A stretch of 64,000 nt of DNA from Clostridium paridis (lineage in GTDB: Bacteria > Bacillota > Clostridia > Clostridiales > Clostridiaceae), in assembly GCF_016765615.1 (NCBI RefSeq), contig NZ_JAESWA010000024.1, forward strand, positions 118,609 to 182,608, written 5' to 3'. Below are positions 9,018 through 17,040 of the stretch, piece after piece (within the stretch, counting starts at the first letter, position 1; each line of letters begins with the position of its first letter). Made by a program: the position numbers and the translations under genes. The notes under the pieces are model-generated. The model made no database searches and was not told where the DNA came from. It was given only the letters and a program-made list of their open reading frames with translations.

Positions 9018-9190
9018 TAATCCTCTCACTAAATTCACCGCCTTTCTAAAATATAAGTCACAATATTTCTTATCCATATGCCTCTCATTAATTACCATAA
9101 TAATTATATCACTTGTAAATTTATTAATACCACCTTTTCTTATATTGTTATTTTAACTTTAAGTAGCATTATTTTAGTTTTTCAAAAAAA

Positions 9191-9220
9191 TAACCTCAAA
9201 ATACTTAAATTTTGAGGTTA
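9191..9220 (-). terminator. Terminator of the padR/DUF4097 operon
   Basis: Perfect 12-bp stem TAACCTCAAAAT/ATTTTGAGGTTA with a 6-base loop and seven Ts immediately after on the minus strand. Confidence 0.9.
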
Positions 9221-9234
9221 TCTCATAAAAACTA

Positions 9235-10170
9235 TTAATTAAGTGAAATATTTATATCCCCTGAGGAAGTATCTATTTTTAATTGTTTGTACGGATCATT
9301 TCCTACTTTTGCTGTTGCTTGATTTCTTTTTTTATTATTATAACTTAAATCAAAGTTTGATTTTATATCTCCAGAAGTACACTTTCCTTCAAACATGAAG
9401 CTCAATTCCTTTGGCATATTCACCTTAATATCTCCTGAGGTTGCAGTAATATTAGACTTATCATTTATATCTTTATACCCTACTTTAATGTCTCCGGATG
9501 AGGCTTCAATATCTCCAGAACCTGAAAGGGAAGATATTCTTATATCGCCTGATGAAACATTTATATCATAGCTTTTTCCTATAAGACTATTAACATCAAT
9601 ATCCCCAGATGAAGCCTCTAGATTTATTTTATCAGCCTTTATTTCGCTATTACATTTAAATTCTCCTGAACTTTGGCTAAAGGATGCTTCTTTAAGACTT
9701 ATATCATCATTTACTATTATATCTCCAGAAGAAGATTCAATAGAAAGATTGTCACTGTACTTCTTAGGAATATAAACTTCTACTTCAGATCCAAAATTAC
9801 CAAAACCAAATATAAAAAATTTAAGATGATTTCCTCCTTTTTTTATATTTATGGTATCTCCATTTTTCTCCATAGTGAATTTTTCTTCTTCCTTCAAAGT
9901 TCCATAAGCTTTTTGAACAACTTTTATATTATCCTGGTCTGTAGTATAGATAGATATATCGTCACTAGAAAAATCTATATTTATTTTTTTAGCATCTTGC
10001 AGTGACATTTCTTTTGTTTGTTGAATCTTTCTATCACCACTATGGAATACGATCATTTTGTAAAAGTTGCCCTTTCCTCCAGCAGCTATTCCAAATATAA
10101 GTGCCCCAGTAAGTGTTACAGCAATTATTCCCCATATAATTATACTTATTACTTTTAACCTTTTCTCCAT
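9235..10170 (-). CDS. DUF4097-family membrane-anchored beta-repeat protein
   Basis: One N-terminal membrane helix (about 8-30), then an extracytoplasmic beta-helix-like domain built from repeats with the core SSGDI or TSGDI, visible at least six times between residues 145 and 308. This is the DUF4097 (adhesin-like) family. Such proteins commonly follow a PadR regulator and a HAAS-domain membrane protein, as here (5-base spacing), and are suspected to take part in envelope-stress sensing; the molecular role is not established. The AAAGGAG ribosome binding site supports the start. Confidence 0.85.
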   Translation of the reverse strand: MEKRLKVISIIIWGIIAVTLTGALIFGIAAGGKGNFYKMIVFHSGDRKIQQTKEMSLQDAKKINIDFSSDDISIYTTDQDNIKVVQKAYGTLKEEEKFTMEKNGDTINIKKGGNHLKFFIFGFGNFGSEVEVYIPKKYSDNLSIESSSGDIIVNDDISLKEASFSQSSGEFKCNSEIKADKINLEASSGDIDVNSLIGKSYDINVSSGDIRISSLSGSGDIEASSGDIKVGYKDINDKSNITATSGDIKVNMPKELSFMFEGKCTSGDIKSNFDLSYNNKKRNQATAKVGNDPYKQLKIDTSSGDINISLN

Positions 10171-10174
10171 ATTA

Positions 10175-10831
10175 TTACTCCTTTAATTGAAAGCTTAGAG
10201 TGATAATTCTTTCTATTGCAGCTCCTACAATAAATATAATCCAAGAGAATGCCCATGCATTAAAGACAAAACTTATTAGTAAATATATTGCAACTATCAA
10301 TGTCCAAACTATTGACTTTATTGACTGCATAACTCCATTTTTCTTTCTATTAGTTGATTTCCATTCTTTAAACTCTTCAACCATTGTATTATCTTCTTTA
10401 ATATATTTAGACTTTGACATTCCATTATAAATTATTAGTCCAGTTGCTACAGCATCTATAGTAAGCATTAAAGATACAGATATAGCATCATTTACTCCCA
10501 AAAACTCATTACTTATTATAAGAACAACTACACTCATAATATACAAGCCTACAGAAATTGATATCATAAGTGCAGACTTTTGTCTTTCTTTTTTCATTTC
10601 TTCATAATTAAAAACATCATTTTGCTTTAAACCTCTTATTAATTCCTCTACATCGCCAACACCAGACATAGCAGAATTTATAGCTTCATCTTCACTCTTT
10701 CCTTGCTCAATTAAATCATTATATCTGTCTATTAAGTTAGCTAAAACTTCTTCTTTTAATTCGTATGCTCTATTGGTTCTAGGGGCATCTTGAAAGAGTT
10801 CCTCTACCCTTTCTCTTAATTTTTCATACAT
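10175..10831 (-). CDS. HAAS-domain (DUF1700-like) membrane protein
   Basis: 218 residues. The N-terminal 70 form a helical HAAS/permease-prefix domain with the typical NLIDRYNDLIEQGKSEDEAI stretch and a GDVEEL turn. Four membrane helices follow (about 88-108, 115-135, 165-185, 188-210). It lies between padR and the DUF4097 gene with 2- and 4-base gaps, so it is in the same operon. Proteins of this family are usually paired with PadR regulators and are presumed membrane partners in stress sensing; the exact job is unknown. Confidence 0.82.
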   Translation of the reverse strand: MYEKLRERVEELFQDAPRTNRAYELKEEVLANLIDRYNDLIEQGKSEDEAINSAMSGVGDVEELIRGLKQNDVFNYEEMKKERQKSALMISISVGLYIMSVVVLIISNEFLGVNDAISVSLMLTIDAVATGLIIYNGMSKSKYIKEDNTMVEEFKEWKSTNRKKNGVMQSIKSIVWTLIVAIYLLISFVFNAWAFSWIIFIVGAAIERIITLSFQLKE

Positions 10832-10833
10832 TA

Positions 10834-11166
10834 TTACCTACCTCCATTAATTAAACTATCAATTAGTTGCTTTGATTCATTCCAATCCGTACGATTCTGC
10901 TCGAGTGCAGCTAAACCCAATTTAGTTATGGAATAATATCTTCTTCTTGCTCCAGTTGTTTGGTCTCCCCAGTATGAGCTTATCAACGATGACTGCTCCA
11001 ACCTTCTGAATGCTGAATAAAGAGTTGCTTCTTTTAATTCATATTTATTATTCGTTTTTTCTTGAATAGACTTATTTATTTCATAACCATAGCTGTCTTT
11101 TTCCTCTAAATGAGCTAATATAATACTCTCTGTATGTCCTCTTATTATATCTGAAGTAATAGACAT
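10834..11166 (-). CDS. PadR-family transcriptional regulator
   Basis: 110-residue winged-helix protein with the PadR core: a helix rich in LEEKDSYGYEI, the recognition helix ATLYSAFRRLEQ, and a wing ending GARRRYYSIT. It is a small subfamily-2 PadR with a short C-terminal dimerisation helix. As first gene of the padR-HAAS-DUF4097 operon it is most likely autoregulatory: an inverted repeat overlaps its promoter (see 11222-11259). The ribosome binding site is AGAGGTGAGGG. Confidence 0.92.
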   Translation of the reverse strand: MSITSDIIRGHTESIILAHLEEKDSYGYEINKSIQEKTNNKYELKEATLYSAFRRLEQSSLISSYWGDQTTGARRRYYSITKLGLAALEQNRTDWNESKQLIDSLINGGR

Positions 11167-11221
11167 ACCCTCACCTCTTTATCTAAAATTTTACTTTTGT
11201 TACTTTTTATTCTGTAGTTAT

Positions 11222-11259
11222 ATCATAACAATAGATACCTCGTCTGTCAAGGTATCTAT
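11222..11259 (-). promoter_or_regulatory. padR promoter with overlapping operator-like inverted repeat
   Basis: TTGACA (11245-11250) and TATGAT (11222-11227) with a 17-base spacer are a near-consensus sigma-A promoter. A perfect 10-bp inverted repeat, ATAGATACCT/AGGTATCTAT with a 9-base gap (11231-11259), covers the -35 box and spacer. That is where a PadR repressor would block RNA polymerase. Binding is inferred. Confidence 0.75.
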
Positions 11260-11293
11260 AAAATAGAAGTATATAATTTTTTTAAAAAAACAA

Positions 11294-11323
11294 ATAGCCT
11301 ACACACACTACTGTATAGGCTAT
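11294..11323 (-). terminator. Terminator of the MFS-isochorismatase operon
   Basis: ATAGCCTA/TAGGCTAT stem with a 14-base loop, then TTTGTTTTTTT on the minus strand. Confidence 0.78.
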
Positions 11324-11338
11324 CTACAAACTCTTAAT

Positions 11339-11926
11339 TTATTTAACTAATTTTATAATTTCTTCTGTATTTCTAACCTTCCCTATCCTTGGAAAAATGT
11401 TTTTACATACATAATCATGTTCTTCTTTACTCATAGCTGTCATTGCATCTTCAACAAAGACCTGATTATACCCTCTTTGGAATGCTTCTCTTGCTGTGGT
11501 ATCTACTCCTATTCCAGTTGATATACCACACAATACAATTGCATCTATCCCTCTTCTCCTCAATTGTAAATCAAGGTCTGTTCCGTAAAACGCCCCCCAT
11601 TGTCTTTTGGTAATTAAATATGTATCATTAATATCAGCTAATTCTGGGACAATCATATCCCATCCTTCACTGTGCTTAGCTGCACTTCCTATCATATCTG
11701 TTTTTGGCTTTAACATATCCTTCCCATCTAAAGTTGAAACCCTTACTAATACTACAAAGCCATCTTTCTCTTTAAATGCCTTTGCTAACTTTACTGCATT
11801 ACTGACAACAACCTCTCCGGTATTTGGTTTAAGATCTCTATTTGCAATTCCATTTTGAAGATCTATTACAACTAATGCAGTTGATTTTAGATTAACAACT
11901 TCATTTTCTTCTTTAACTTTTTCCAC
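11339..11926 (-). CDS. Isochorismatase-family cysteine hydrolase
   Basis: 195 residues with the isochorismatase/nicotinamidase fold and an intact catalytic triad: Asp22 (VVIDLQNG), Lys107 (ITKRQWGAF) and Cys133 ([15 protein letters not shown]) with the preceding cis-peptide-type bend. Members cleave amides such as nicotinamide, ureidoacrylate or N-carbamoyl compounds, or the vinyl ether of isochorismate; the substrate cannot be told from the sequence. It follows the MFS exporter by 13 bases and shares its terminator, so exporter and hydrolase may handle the same compound, perhaps under the AraC regulator upstream. Confidence 0.88.
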   Translation of the reverse strand: MEKVKEENEVVNLKSTALVVIDLQNGIANRDLKPNTGEVVVSNAVKLAKAFKEKDGFVVLVRVSTLDGKDMLKPKTDMIGSAAKHSEGWDMIVPELADINDTYLITKRQWGAFYGTDLDLQLRRRGIDAIVLCGISTGIGVDTTAREAFQRGYNQVFVEDAMTAMSKEEHDYVCKNIFPRIGKVRNTEEIIKLVK

Positions 11927-11939
11927 CTTCTGTTTCCTC

Positions 11940-13154
11940 CTACACTGCTTTACTTTTTATAATTGGTTTAGTTTCAAATCTTTTAAATACTTTCTTATAT
12001 ACCCACAATGCATTTATTAATAGTAGAGTACTAGTAACAAAGAATACATATTTAATTCCCATTAGTGAAGCTACCTGACCTCCTAATATAGATCCGCAAA
12101 ATACTCCTAAATATTGAGCTGACATATTAAATCCAAATACTCTTCCTGTTATAAAATCTGGTGTTATTCTTTTTACGAATGCGTTAATAGATGGATTTAA
12201 ACCTGCTGTAGCTAACCCTAAAATAAATCTTAATGCCATAAGTTGCCATGGACTTTTAACGAATGCTTGTGGTATAAATACTGCACCTGCAACTATGAGA
12301 GCTATTAACATAACTTTTTGCGATCCAATTTTATCTGAAAGCTTGCCAAGCCTTGGTGCTGCTAAAACACTAGCTAACCCTGAGGCAGAAAATGTTGCTC
12401 CTGAAATCAATGCAACATGAGCAGAATTTTTAGATAACTGCGTAACGTATACTGTTACTATTGGCTCTATTGAATAGAGAGCTAATTGAAGTATAAAAGA
12501 AGTTATAAACATGGTTATAATTAAACTGCTATTTGGAATGTTTGCCCATACCTCTTTCATAGTAAGTGTTTTTTCTTTAGAAGGGGTGAAATCTTCTTTT
12601 ACAAAAAATAGTGTTGTAACAAAAGCTATCATCATAAATCCTCCAGTTATATAAAACACCCATTGAGTTCCAAGTATTTCTTCCACATACCCTCCAAGCA
12701 TTGGTCCAAGCAACGATCCTGAAACAGATGCCGTAGAAAGAGTTCCCAATGCCCATCCTGCATGTTTTTTATCGGTTTGAGTTGCTATTAACGTAGTACA
12801 TGCAGTGCTATACCCTGTAATTACCCCTTGCAGTAGTCTTAACCCTATTAATTCATATACGTTATGAACAAAACCCATACTAAATATTACAATTGACATT
12901 CCAAGGCTTGCACGTAATAACATTGGTTTTCTTCCATACTTATCTGCTGCTTTTCCCCATATAGGTGAAAAAATAGCTGATATTATAAATGTAACTCCAA
13001 ATGCAATCCCAGATAATTGTTCGATAAATTCTACATTATTGATACCTAAATGTTTTATGTATATTGGTAATACTGGTGCTATCTGGCTCATGCCTATTGC
13101 TGTTGCAAACATACCAATCCAACAAACGACTAAGTTTTTTCTCCAAAGATTCAT
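11940..13154 (-). CDS. MFS drug/metabolite exporter (DHA1-like)
   Basis: 404 residues with twelve predicted membrane helices. The loop 2-3 motif reads [11 protein letters not shown] and its second-half counterpart [11 protein letters not shown], typical of drug:H+ antiporters of the major facilitator superfamily. A motif C-like [10 protein letters not shown] in helix 5 points to export. It is the first gene of a two-gene operon with the isochorismatase-like hydrolase. The compound is unknown. Confidence 0.88.
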   Translation of the reverse strand: MNLWRKNLVVCWIGMFATAIGMSQIAPVLPIYIKHLGINNVEFIEQLSGIAFGVTFIISAIFSPIWGKAADKYGRKPMLLRASLGMSIVIFSMGFVHNVYELIGLRLLQGVITGYSTACTTLIATQTDKKHAGWALGTLSTASVSGSLLGPMLGGYVEEILGTQWVFYITGGFMMIAFVTTLFFVKEDFTPSKEKTLTMKEVWANIPNSSLIITMFITSFILQLALYSIEPIVTVYVTQLSKNSAHVALISGATFSASGLASVLAAPRLGKLSDKIGSQKVMLIALIVAGAVFIPQAFVKSPWQLMALRFILGLATAGLNPSINAFVKRITPDFITGRVFGFNMSAQYLGVFCGSILGGQVASLMGIKYVFFVTSTLLLINALWVYKKVFKRFETKPIIKSKAV

Positions 13155-13187
13155 ATAATATAATCCTTTCTATGTATAGTTCTTCAA

Positions 13188-13201
13188 ATCACAGATGTGA
13201 T
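13188..13201. promoter_or_regulatory. Inverted repeat upstream of the MFS gene
   Basis: ATCACA-GA-TGTGAT, a perfect 6-bp palindromic pair about 35 bases before the MFS start and just downstream of TATAAT-like sequences on the minus strand. It could be an operator for the adjacent AraC-type regulator, but palindromes of this form are also used by other regulator families. Confidence 0.35.
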
Positions 13202-13252
13202 GATTATATTATAATTATAAGATCATTAGCCCTTATATCTCCATGCATTATA

Positions 13253-14083
13253 TTAGACTCCATGGACATTTTTGCTATAAAATTCTGACGGACTTATTCC
13301 TTCTATTCTCTTAAAAATTCTACTAAAGTAAAATTCATCTTTAAAACCTAAAATTTCTGCCACTTCCTTAACTTTCTTATCCCCATCTATAATAAGCTCT
13401 TTAGCCTTATCAATCTTCATTTTATTAAAAAATTCTATTATAGAATAACCTGTAATTTCTTTAAAGGATCTTGATAGATATGTCGGTGATAATTTAACTA
13501 ATTCTGATAACTCATTTAGTGTTATCTTTCTTTTTATATTTTCATTTAAATAAGAAATTATATTATTAACTTTTAAGGCAGTAGAATAATTAGATTTCTT
13601 TCTATTTATATTATTTAATATTTCATATAATATCTCTTGCAACATTGTCCTTGATGCAAACTCATATCCCAATAACTTCTCATCCCAAAGGTTAGTTAAC
13701 TTTCTAAACAAAACATCTATAGTATAATAATCTATTAACTTTTCCATTGGATTTAAAGGAAGTAGCTCATTACTACTCTTAGTTACCCATGTATTCTTGG
13801 AATAACTTAGTTCTACATAACTAAAGTGAACAGATAAAAAGCACATTGGTTCATTCTCATCTACTTCTATAGTGTGTGTCTTGCTAGGATTAAAATAAAA
13901 CAGCATGCCTTTCTCTATGCTATATCTTTTATCTTCTACAGAAATATAACCTTTTCCACTATCTATCAATAAGAGCTCATGGTGATTGATTCTTCTAGTT
14001 AACTTTTTCGAAAAATCTTTTTTCTCATCCACAAATCTATGATTACAGTAATGAATGTAAAAATATAGATTATTTAGTTTCAT
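13253..14083 (-). CDS. AraC-family transcriptional regulator
   Basis: 276 residues: an N-terminal cupin-like sensor (about 10-90, with the HHELLLIDSG strand) and a C-terminal double helix-turn-helix. The first HTH is ITLNELSELVKLSPTYLSRSF and the second runs through KVKEVAEILGFKDEFYFSRIF to the GISPSEF end. It probably senses a small molecule and activates the MFS-hydrolase pair 100 bases downstream. A GTG further upstream sits inside the ribosome binding site (AGAGGTGAT), so the ATG at 14083 was chosen. Confidence 0.87.
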   Translation of the reverse strand: MKLNNLYFYIHYCNHRFVDEKKDFSKKLTRRINHHELLLIDSGKGYISVEDKRYSIEKGMLFYFNPSKTHTIEVDENEPMCFLSVHFSYVELSYSKNTWVTKSSNELLPLNPMEKLIDYYTIDVLFRKLTNLWDEKLLGYEFASRTMLQEILYEILNNINRKKSNYSTALKVNNIISYLNENIKRKITLNELSELVKLSPTYLSRSFKEITGYSIIEFFNKMKIDKAKELIIDGDKKVKEVAEILGFKDEFYFSRIFKRIEGISPSEFYSKNVHGV

Positions 14084-14122
14084 ATAAATCACCTCTCTAT
14101 TAAATAACTTTATTATACAAAA

Positions 14123-14166
14123 AATACATATAATCTGAATATATCTATATCCAAACTATATGTATT
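14123..14166 (-). terminator. Terminator of the ECF sigma/DUF4179 operon
   Basis: AATACATATA/TATATGTATT stem with a 24-base loop region, followed on the minus strand by TTTTTTGTATAAT. AT-only stem, so only moderately convincing. Confidence 0.5.
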
Positions 14167-14174
14167 AAGTAAAA

Positions 14175-15722
14175 CTAATTGAGATTTATTTTAATTGAAT
14201 CCTTTAAATCTACCTGATAAAAGCTATCATACTTGGGTACAGCAAGATAGGCATCGTCGGAAATCCTCCCTTTAAAAATGTAATTATATCCACCAACTGA
14301 ATAATTTTTAAATTCTATATCGGGTTTCATAAATTCTTCTGGCTCAATTTTAACTTCGGATAATTCAAATTCCTTTTTCTTATCAGTTAAATTATTTTCT
14401 AAGAACTTATATTTTTCTATATCTTTCACCACAAAAATATTATTTCTATTAATTATATCTAATCCTTTAAATAAAATATTTATCTTTATGCTTTCATTGC
14501 TTTTATGAATTGAATTAATTACAATACTGCAGTCTTTCCCTTGATTTATTTGTTTGCCCACCTTTAAATCGCTTATCCTAATCCATTCATAATCATTTAT
14601 ACTATAATTGATTATATTTCTCTTTTGAAGTATAGGAATTATCGTTATTGAATCTGGTATTTCCTTTGCTGCTGTGAATCTAGTATATCTCTTATATACA
14701 TCTTTTCCATTACTATTCTCTTCATGTAAAACCCTCTCTATTTCTGGGAACAACTCTTCTCCCTTATCTGTTACAATTACATAATTGTATGATAGGCTTG
14801 TTGATTTTTCTCCCATTATTTTATCCTTCCATTTTTCTTTTTCAGTTACCATTGTATTTTCAATTGTAGTTCCAAAGGGAGAAATAATAATCTTGTCTAA
14901 GTTTAAATTCATATTATCATTTATTCTTAACACCCCTGCGTTATCTATTCTTTTTGTTTTTGCTATGAGTTGATCCTTTGAAGCACTAAACTTAAAACTC
15001 CAATTTCCTTGTGTCTTTCCTATACTATCTATATTAAATTCTATATTTACTTTTTTATCTATTTGATAATTTGATAAATCCCATCTGGTTAATCCTATAT
15101 ATTCCCCATAATCTTGCAAAGTTTCTTCCGATGCTCCTCCTAACTTATTAGGTATTTCTCCAATAGATATTAGTTCATCATCATAAATTTTATAATCTTT
15201 ATTAACATTCTCTTTTTCTAATAACTTTTGATTCCCGTTTATCTGTACTCCATTGATTGTTAATGTTGCTTTATTTATTACATTAGATTCGTCAAAGTTT
15301 TTATCGCTCTTAAGTTTGTAGCTTAGATATAAATAATTCCCATCATATACTGCAGAATTAAGTGTAATAGCAATTCCTTTATCTTTGGATTCTATGTTAA
15401 GATTTTCTTTATATTTTGAGTACTCCGGATTAATGAAAGTTGAATTTTCTTCTAAAAAATTAAGAACTGTCCCTACCACTGGCATACTTTTTGCTAAAGC
15501 TGGATCTTCGATCATAAAAAGTGAACCAATTACTACTGCAATCCCAATAGCCACAGGTATCTTTCCCAGTTTAAGTTTTCTTTTAAACTGAAAACTATCT
15601 TTTGATTTTCTAAAATTTCTAATTACCCTTTTCTTCATCATATCTGATATATTTACATCAATTGCCTCGTATTTTTCCACATCTATATCTACTTCATTAA
15701 AAAATTCATATATATCTTTCAT
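14175..15722 (-). CDS. DUF4179-type membrane protein, putative anti-sigma factor
   Basis: 515 residues. A charged cytoplasmic N-terminus of about 50 residues is followed by one membrane helix (about 52-72) and a large extracytoplasmic beta-rich domain, the DUF4179 layout found next to ECF sigma factors. Its ATG directly follows the sigma gene's stop codon, so the two are cotranscribed and probably coupled. By analogy the cytoplasmic end should bind and hold the sigma factor and the outer domain sense an envelope signal. That role is inferred from gene order, not from a known binding motif. Confidence 0.78.
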   Translation of the reverse strand: MKDIYEFFNEVDIDVEKYEAIDVNISDMMKKRVIRNFRKSKDSFQFKRKLKLGKIPVAIGIAVVIGSLFMIEDPALAKSMPVVGTVLNFLEENSTFINPEYSKYKENLNIESKDKGIAITLNSAVYDGNYLYLSYKLKSDKNFDESNVINKATLTINGVQINGNQKLLEKENVNKDYKIYDDELISIGEIPNKLGGASEETLQDYGEYIGLTRWDLSNYQIDKKVNIEFNIDSIGKTQGNWSFKFSASKDQLIAKTKRIDNAGVLRINDNMNLNLDKIIISPFGTTIENTMVTEKEKWKDKIMGEKSTSLSYNYVIVTDKGEELFPEIERVLHEENSNGKDVYKRYTRFTAAKEIPDSITIIPILQKRNIINYSINDYEWIRISDLKVGKQINQGKDCSIVINSIHKSNESIKINILFKGLDIINRNNIFVVKDIEKYKFLENNLTDKKKEFELSEVKIEPEEFMKPDIEFKNYSVGGYNYIFKGRISDDAYLAVPKYDSFYQVDLKDSIKINLN

Positions 15723-16286
15723 TTAAATAACCTCCACAAAAGAATCTTTTAATTTTCCTCTTAAAACCTTCCTACTTCTACTTAGATGTGTATTTACATT
15801 TCCTCTAGTAAGTCCTAATTCATTTGCTATCTCTTCCACAGACATCTCTCTAAAATACTTTTTTAAAAATATATTTTTATCTAATTCACTTAGTTTATTT
15901 ATGTGAGTTAATATTTCATCCTTAAACTCTTTTAAAATCAATCGTTCTTCTACATACTCATTTCCTACTATATTTAAATCATCAATATTATCTAATAATC
16001 TTAATCTTGCTTTTTTTCTACTATAATCAATTGACTTATGCTTTGCTATAGCACAAATCCAATTTTTAAACTTCCGTTCATCACCAATAAACTTATCTAT
16101 ATTACTCCATATGGATAAAAAAACATCATTTATACATTCTTCCATATAGTCTCCATCTCCATAACTCCCCAGCACAGAGTGAACTACTTTATAAAGTAAG
16201 TTACTGTATTTCTCTATTATAAATTCCATAGCATTAGCATTTTTTCTTCTTAGTTCTTCTACAATATCTTCATTCTTTAGCCTCAT
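15723..16286 (-). CDS. ECF-type RNA polymerase sigma factor (sigma-70 family)
   Basis: 187 residues with region 2 (DYMEECINDVFLSIW, then FKNWICAIAKHKSIDYSRKK) and region 4 with its HTH (MSVEEIANELGLTRGNVNTHLSRSR). It directs RNA polymerase to a small regulon. The longer frame starts 36 bases earlier, but the ATG at 16286 has GGGAGGAT at the right distance and gives the usual family N-terminus. It is followed without a gap by the DUF4179 protein, its likely anti-sigma. A second ECF system lies at 50-52 kb. Confidence 0.9.
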   Translation of the reverse strand: MRLKNEDIVEELRRKNANAMEFIIEKYSNLLYKVVHSVLGSYGDGDYMEECINDVFLSIWSNIDKFIGDERKFKNWICAIAKHKSIDYSRKKARLRLLDNIDDLNIVGNEYVEERLILKEFKDEILTHINKLSELDKNIFLKKYFREMSVEEIANELGLTRGNVNTHLSRSRKVLRGKLKDSFVEVI

Positions 16287-16484
16287 ACAATCCTCCCATA
16301 AATAAAATTTAAAGCTTATCAATATATAACTTTTTCATTATATATATTAAAACGATATAAATATCCTTATAGTTACATATTTACTATTATTTTTTATTGC
16401 TTTAGAAACCGAAAAATCATAAAATACCTTATTGAATACATAATATATCCACATTAAATATTTTATAAAAATTTATATATATAT

Positions 16485-16513
16485 TTGTAATATTATGAAA
16501 AATATTGTAAAAT
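16485..16513 (+). promoter_or_regulatory. Promoter of the STAS-like gene
   Basis: TTGTAA (16485-16490) and TAAAAT (16508-16513) with a 17-base spacer. A short inverted repeat GTAGG/CCTAC (16521-16536) lies near the expected start of transcription and could be an operator or a 5' mRNA hairpin. Confidence 0.45.
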
Positions 16514-16570
16514 ATTTTATGTAGGGACAAGCCTACTATTAATATTTATTAAGTAAAGGGGAATGAATAA

Positions 16571-16912
16571 ATGAGTAACAAATTTAATTTCAAAGCTGAA
16601 AGCTCAAGCAAAACTTTATTTATTAATGTAAGAGGATCATTTACAGAGGAAGATGGCAAGGCTTACATAGCAGAATACATTAATCAAGTAAAAGCTATAG
16701 ATGCAAAATCATATAAGTTATTTCTTGATTGCACAGAATTAAATGTGACATCTCAAGATTTATCTGCTATGCTTCAAGGCTGCTTCGAAATGTATAAAAA
16801 TGATGGTTTTATCAATGTTCAAGCAAAAATCATAAACAATGCAGTTTTAAAGATGCAACTTAATAGACTTGCTAAGAATGTTGGACTAGCAAACTTTGAA
16901 GTTGTTTCTTAG
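16571..16912 (+). CDS. Small STAS-like protein (113 aa)
   Basis: No firm family call. The order of strands and helices and the central segment LFLDCTELNVTSQDLSAMLQ resemble STAS (anti-anti-sigma-like) domains, where a short loop after a beta strand carries the phosphorylated Ser or Thr; here T/S residues occupy that loop. It stands alone with a clear AAGGGG ribosome binding site and a shared terminator. No kinase or anti-sigma partner is adjacent, so a regulatory role is only a guess. Confidence 0.7.
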   Translation: MSNKFNFKAESSSKTLFINVRGSFTEEDGKAYIAEYINQVKAIDAKSYKLFLDCTELNVTSQDLSAMLQGCFEMYKNDGFINVQAKIINNAVLKMQLNRLAKNVGLANFEVVS

Positions 16913-16981
16913 TTTAAAACTCAGTACATAACCTTTTGTAAAAAAGTATTAAATTGAAAAAATATTATAAAACTTTTTATA

Positions 16982-17035
16982 CCAAAAAACTCACAATGCC
17001 TCTTACTTATTCCAAAGGCATTGTGAGTTTTTTGG
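16982..17035. terminator. Bidirectional terminator between convergent genes
   Basis: Perfect 20-bp stem (16982-17001 with 17016-17035) with six A and six T at its base, between the plus-strand STAS-like gene and the minus-strand FabH-like gene. It would work in both directions. Confidence 0.92.
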
Positions 17036-17040
17036 CAAAT

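Noticed and set aside
8934..9029. 31-codon minus-strand reading frame upstream of hemL as a protein-coding gene
   Set aside because: It lies within a dispersed repeat, and the other copy of the repeat is read in a different frame with different peptide content, so the peptide is not conserved. It may still act as a leader frame, which is reported as a finding.
9235..10170. Tandem DNA repeat or CRISPR-like array in the DUF4097 gene
   Set aside because: The periodic TCTCC(A/T)GA(A/T) words come from repeated SSGD codons in a beta-repeat protein; spacing is irregular and within one reading frame.
14093..14174. AT-rich inverted repeat as an AraC operator
   Set aside because: It lies at the end of the sigma/DUF4179 operon with a T-run downstream, so a terminator is the simpler reading, although its AT-only stem keeps confidence moderate.
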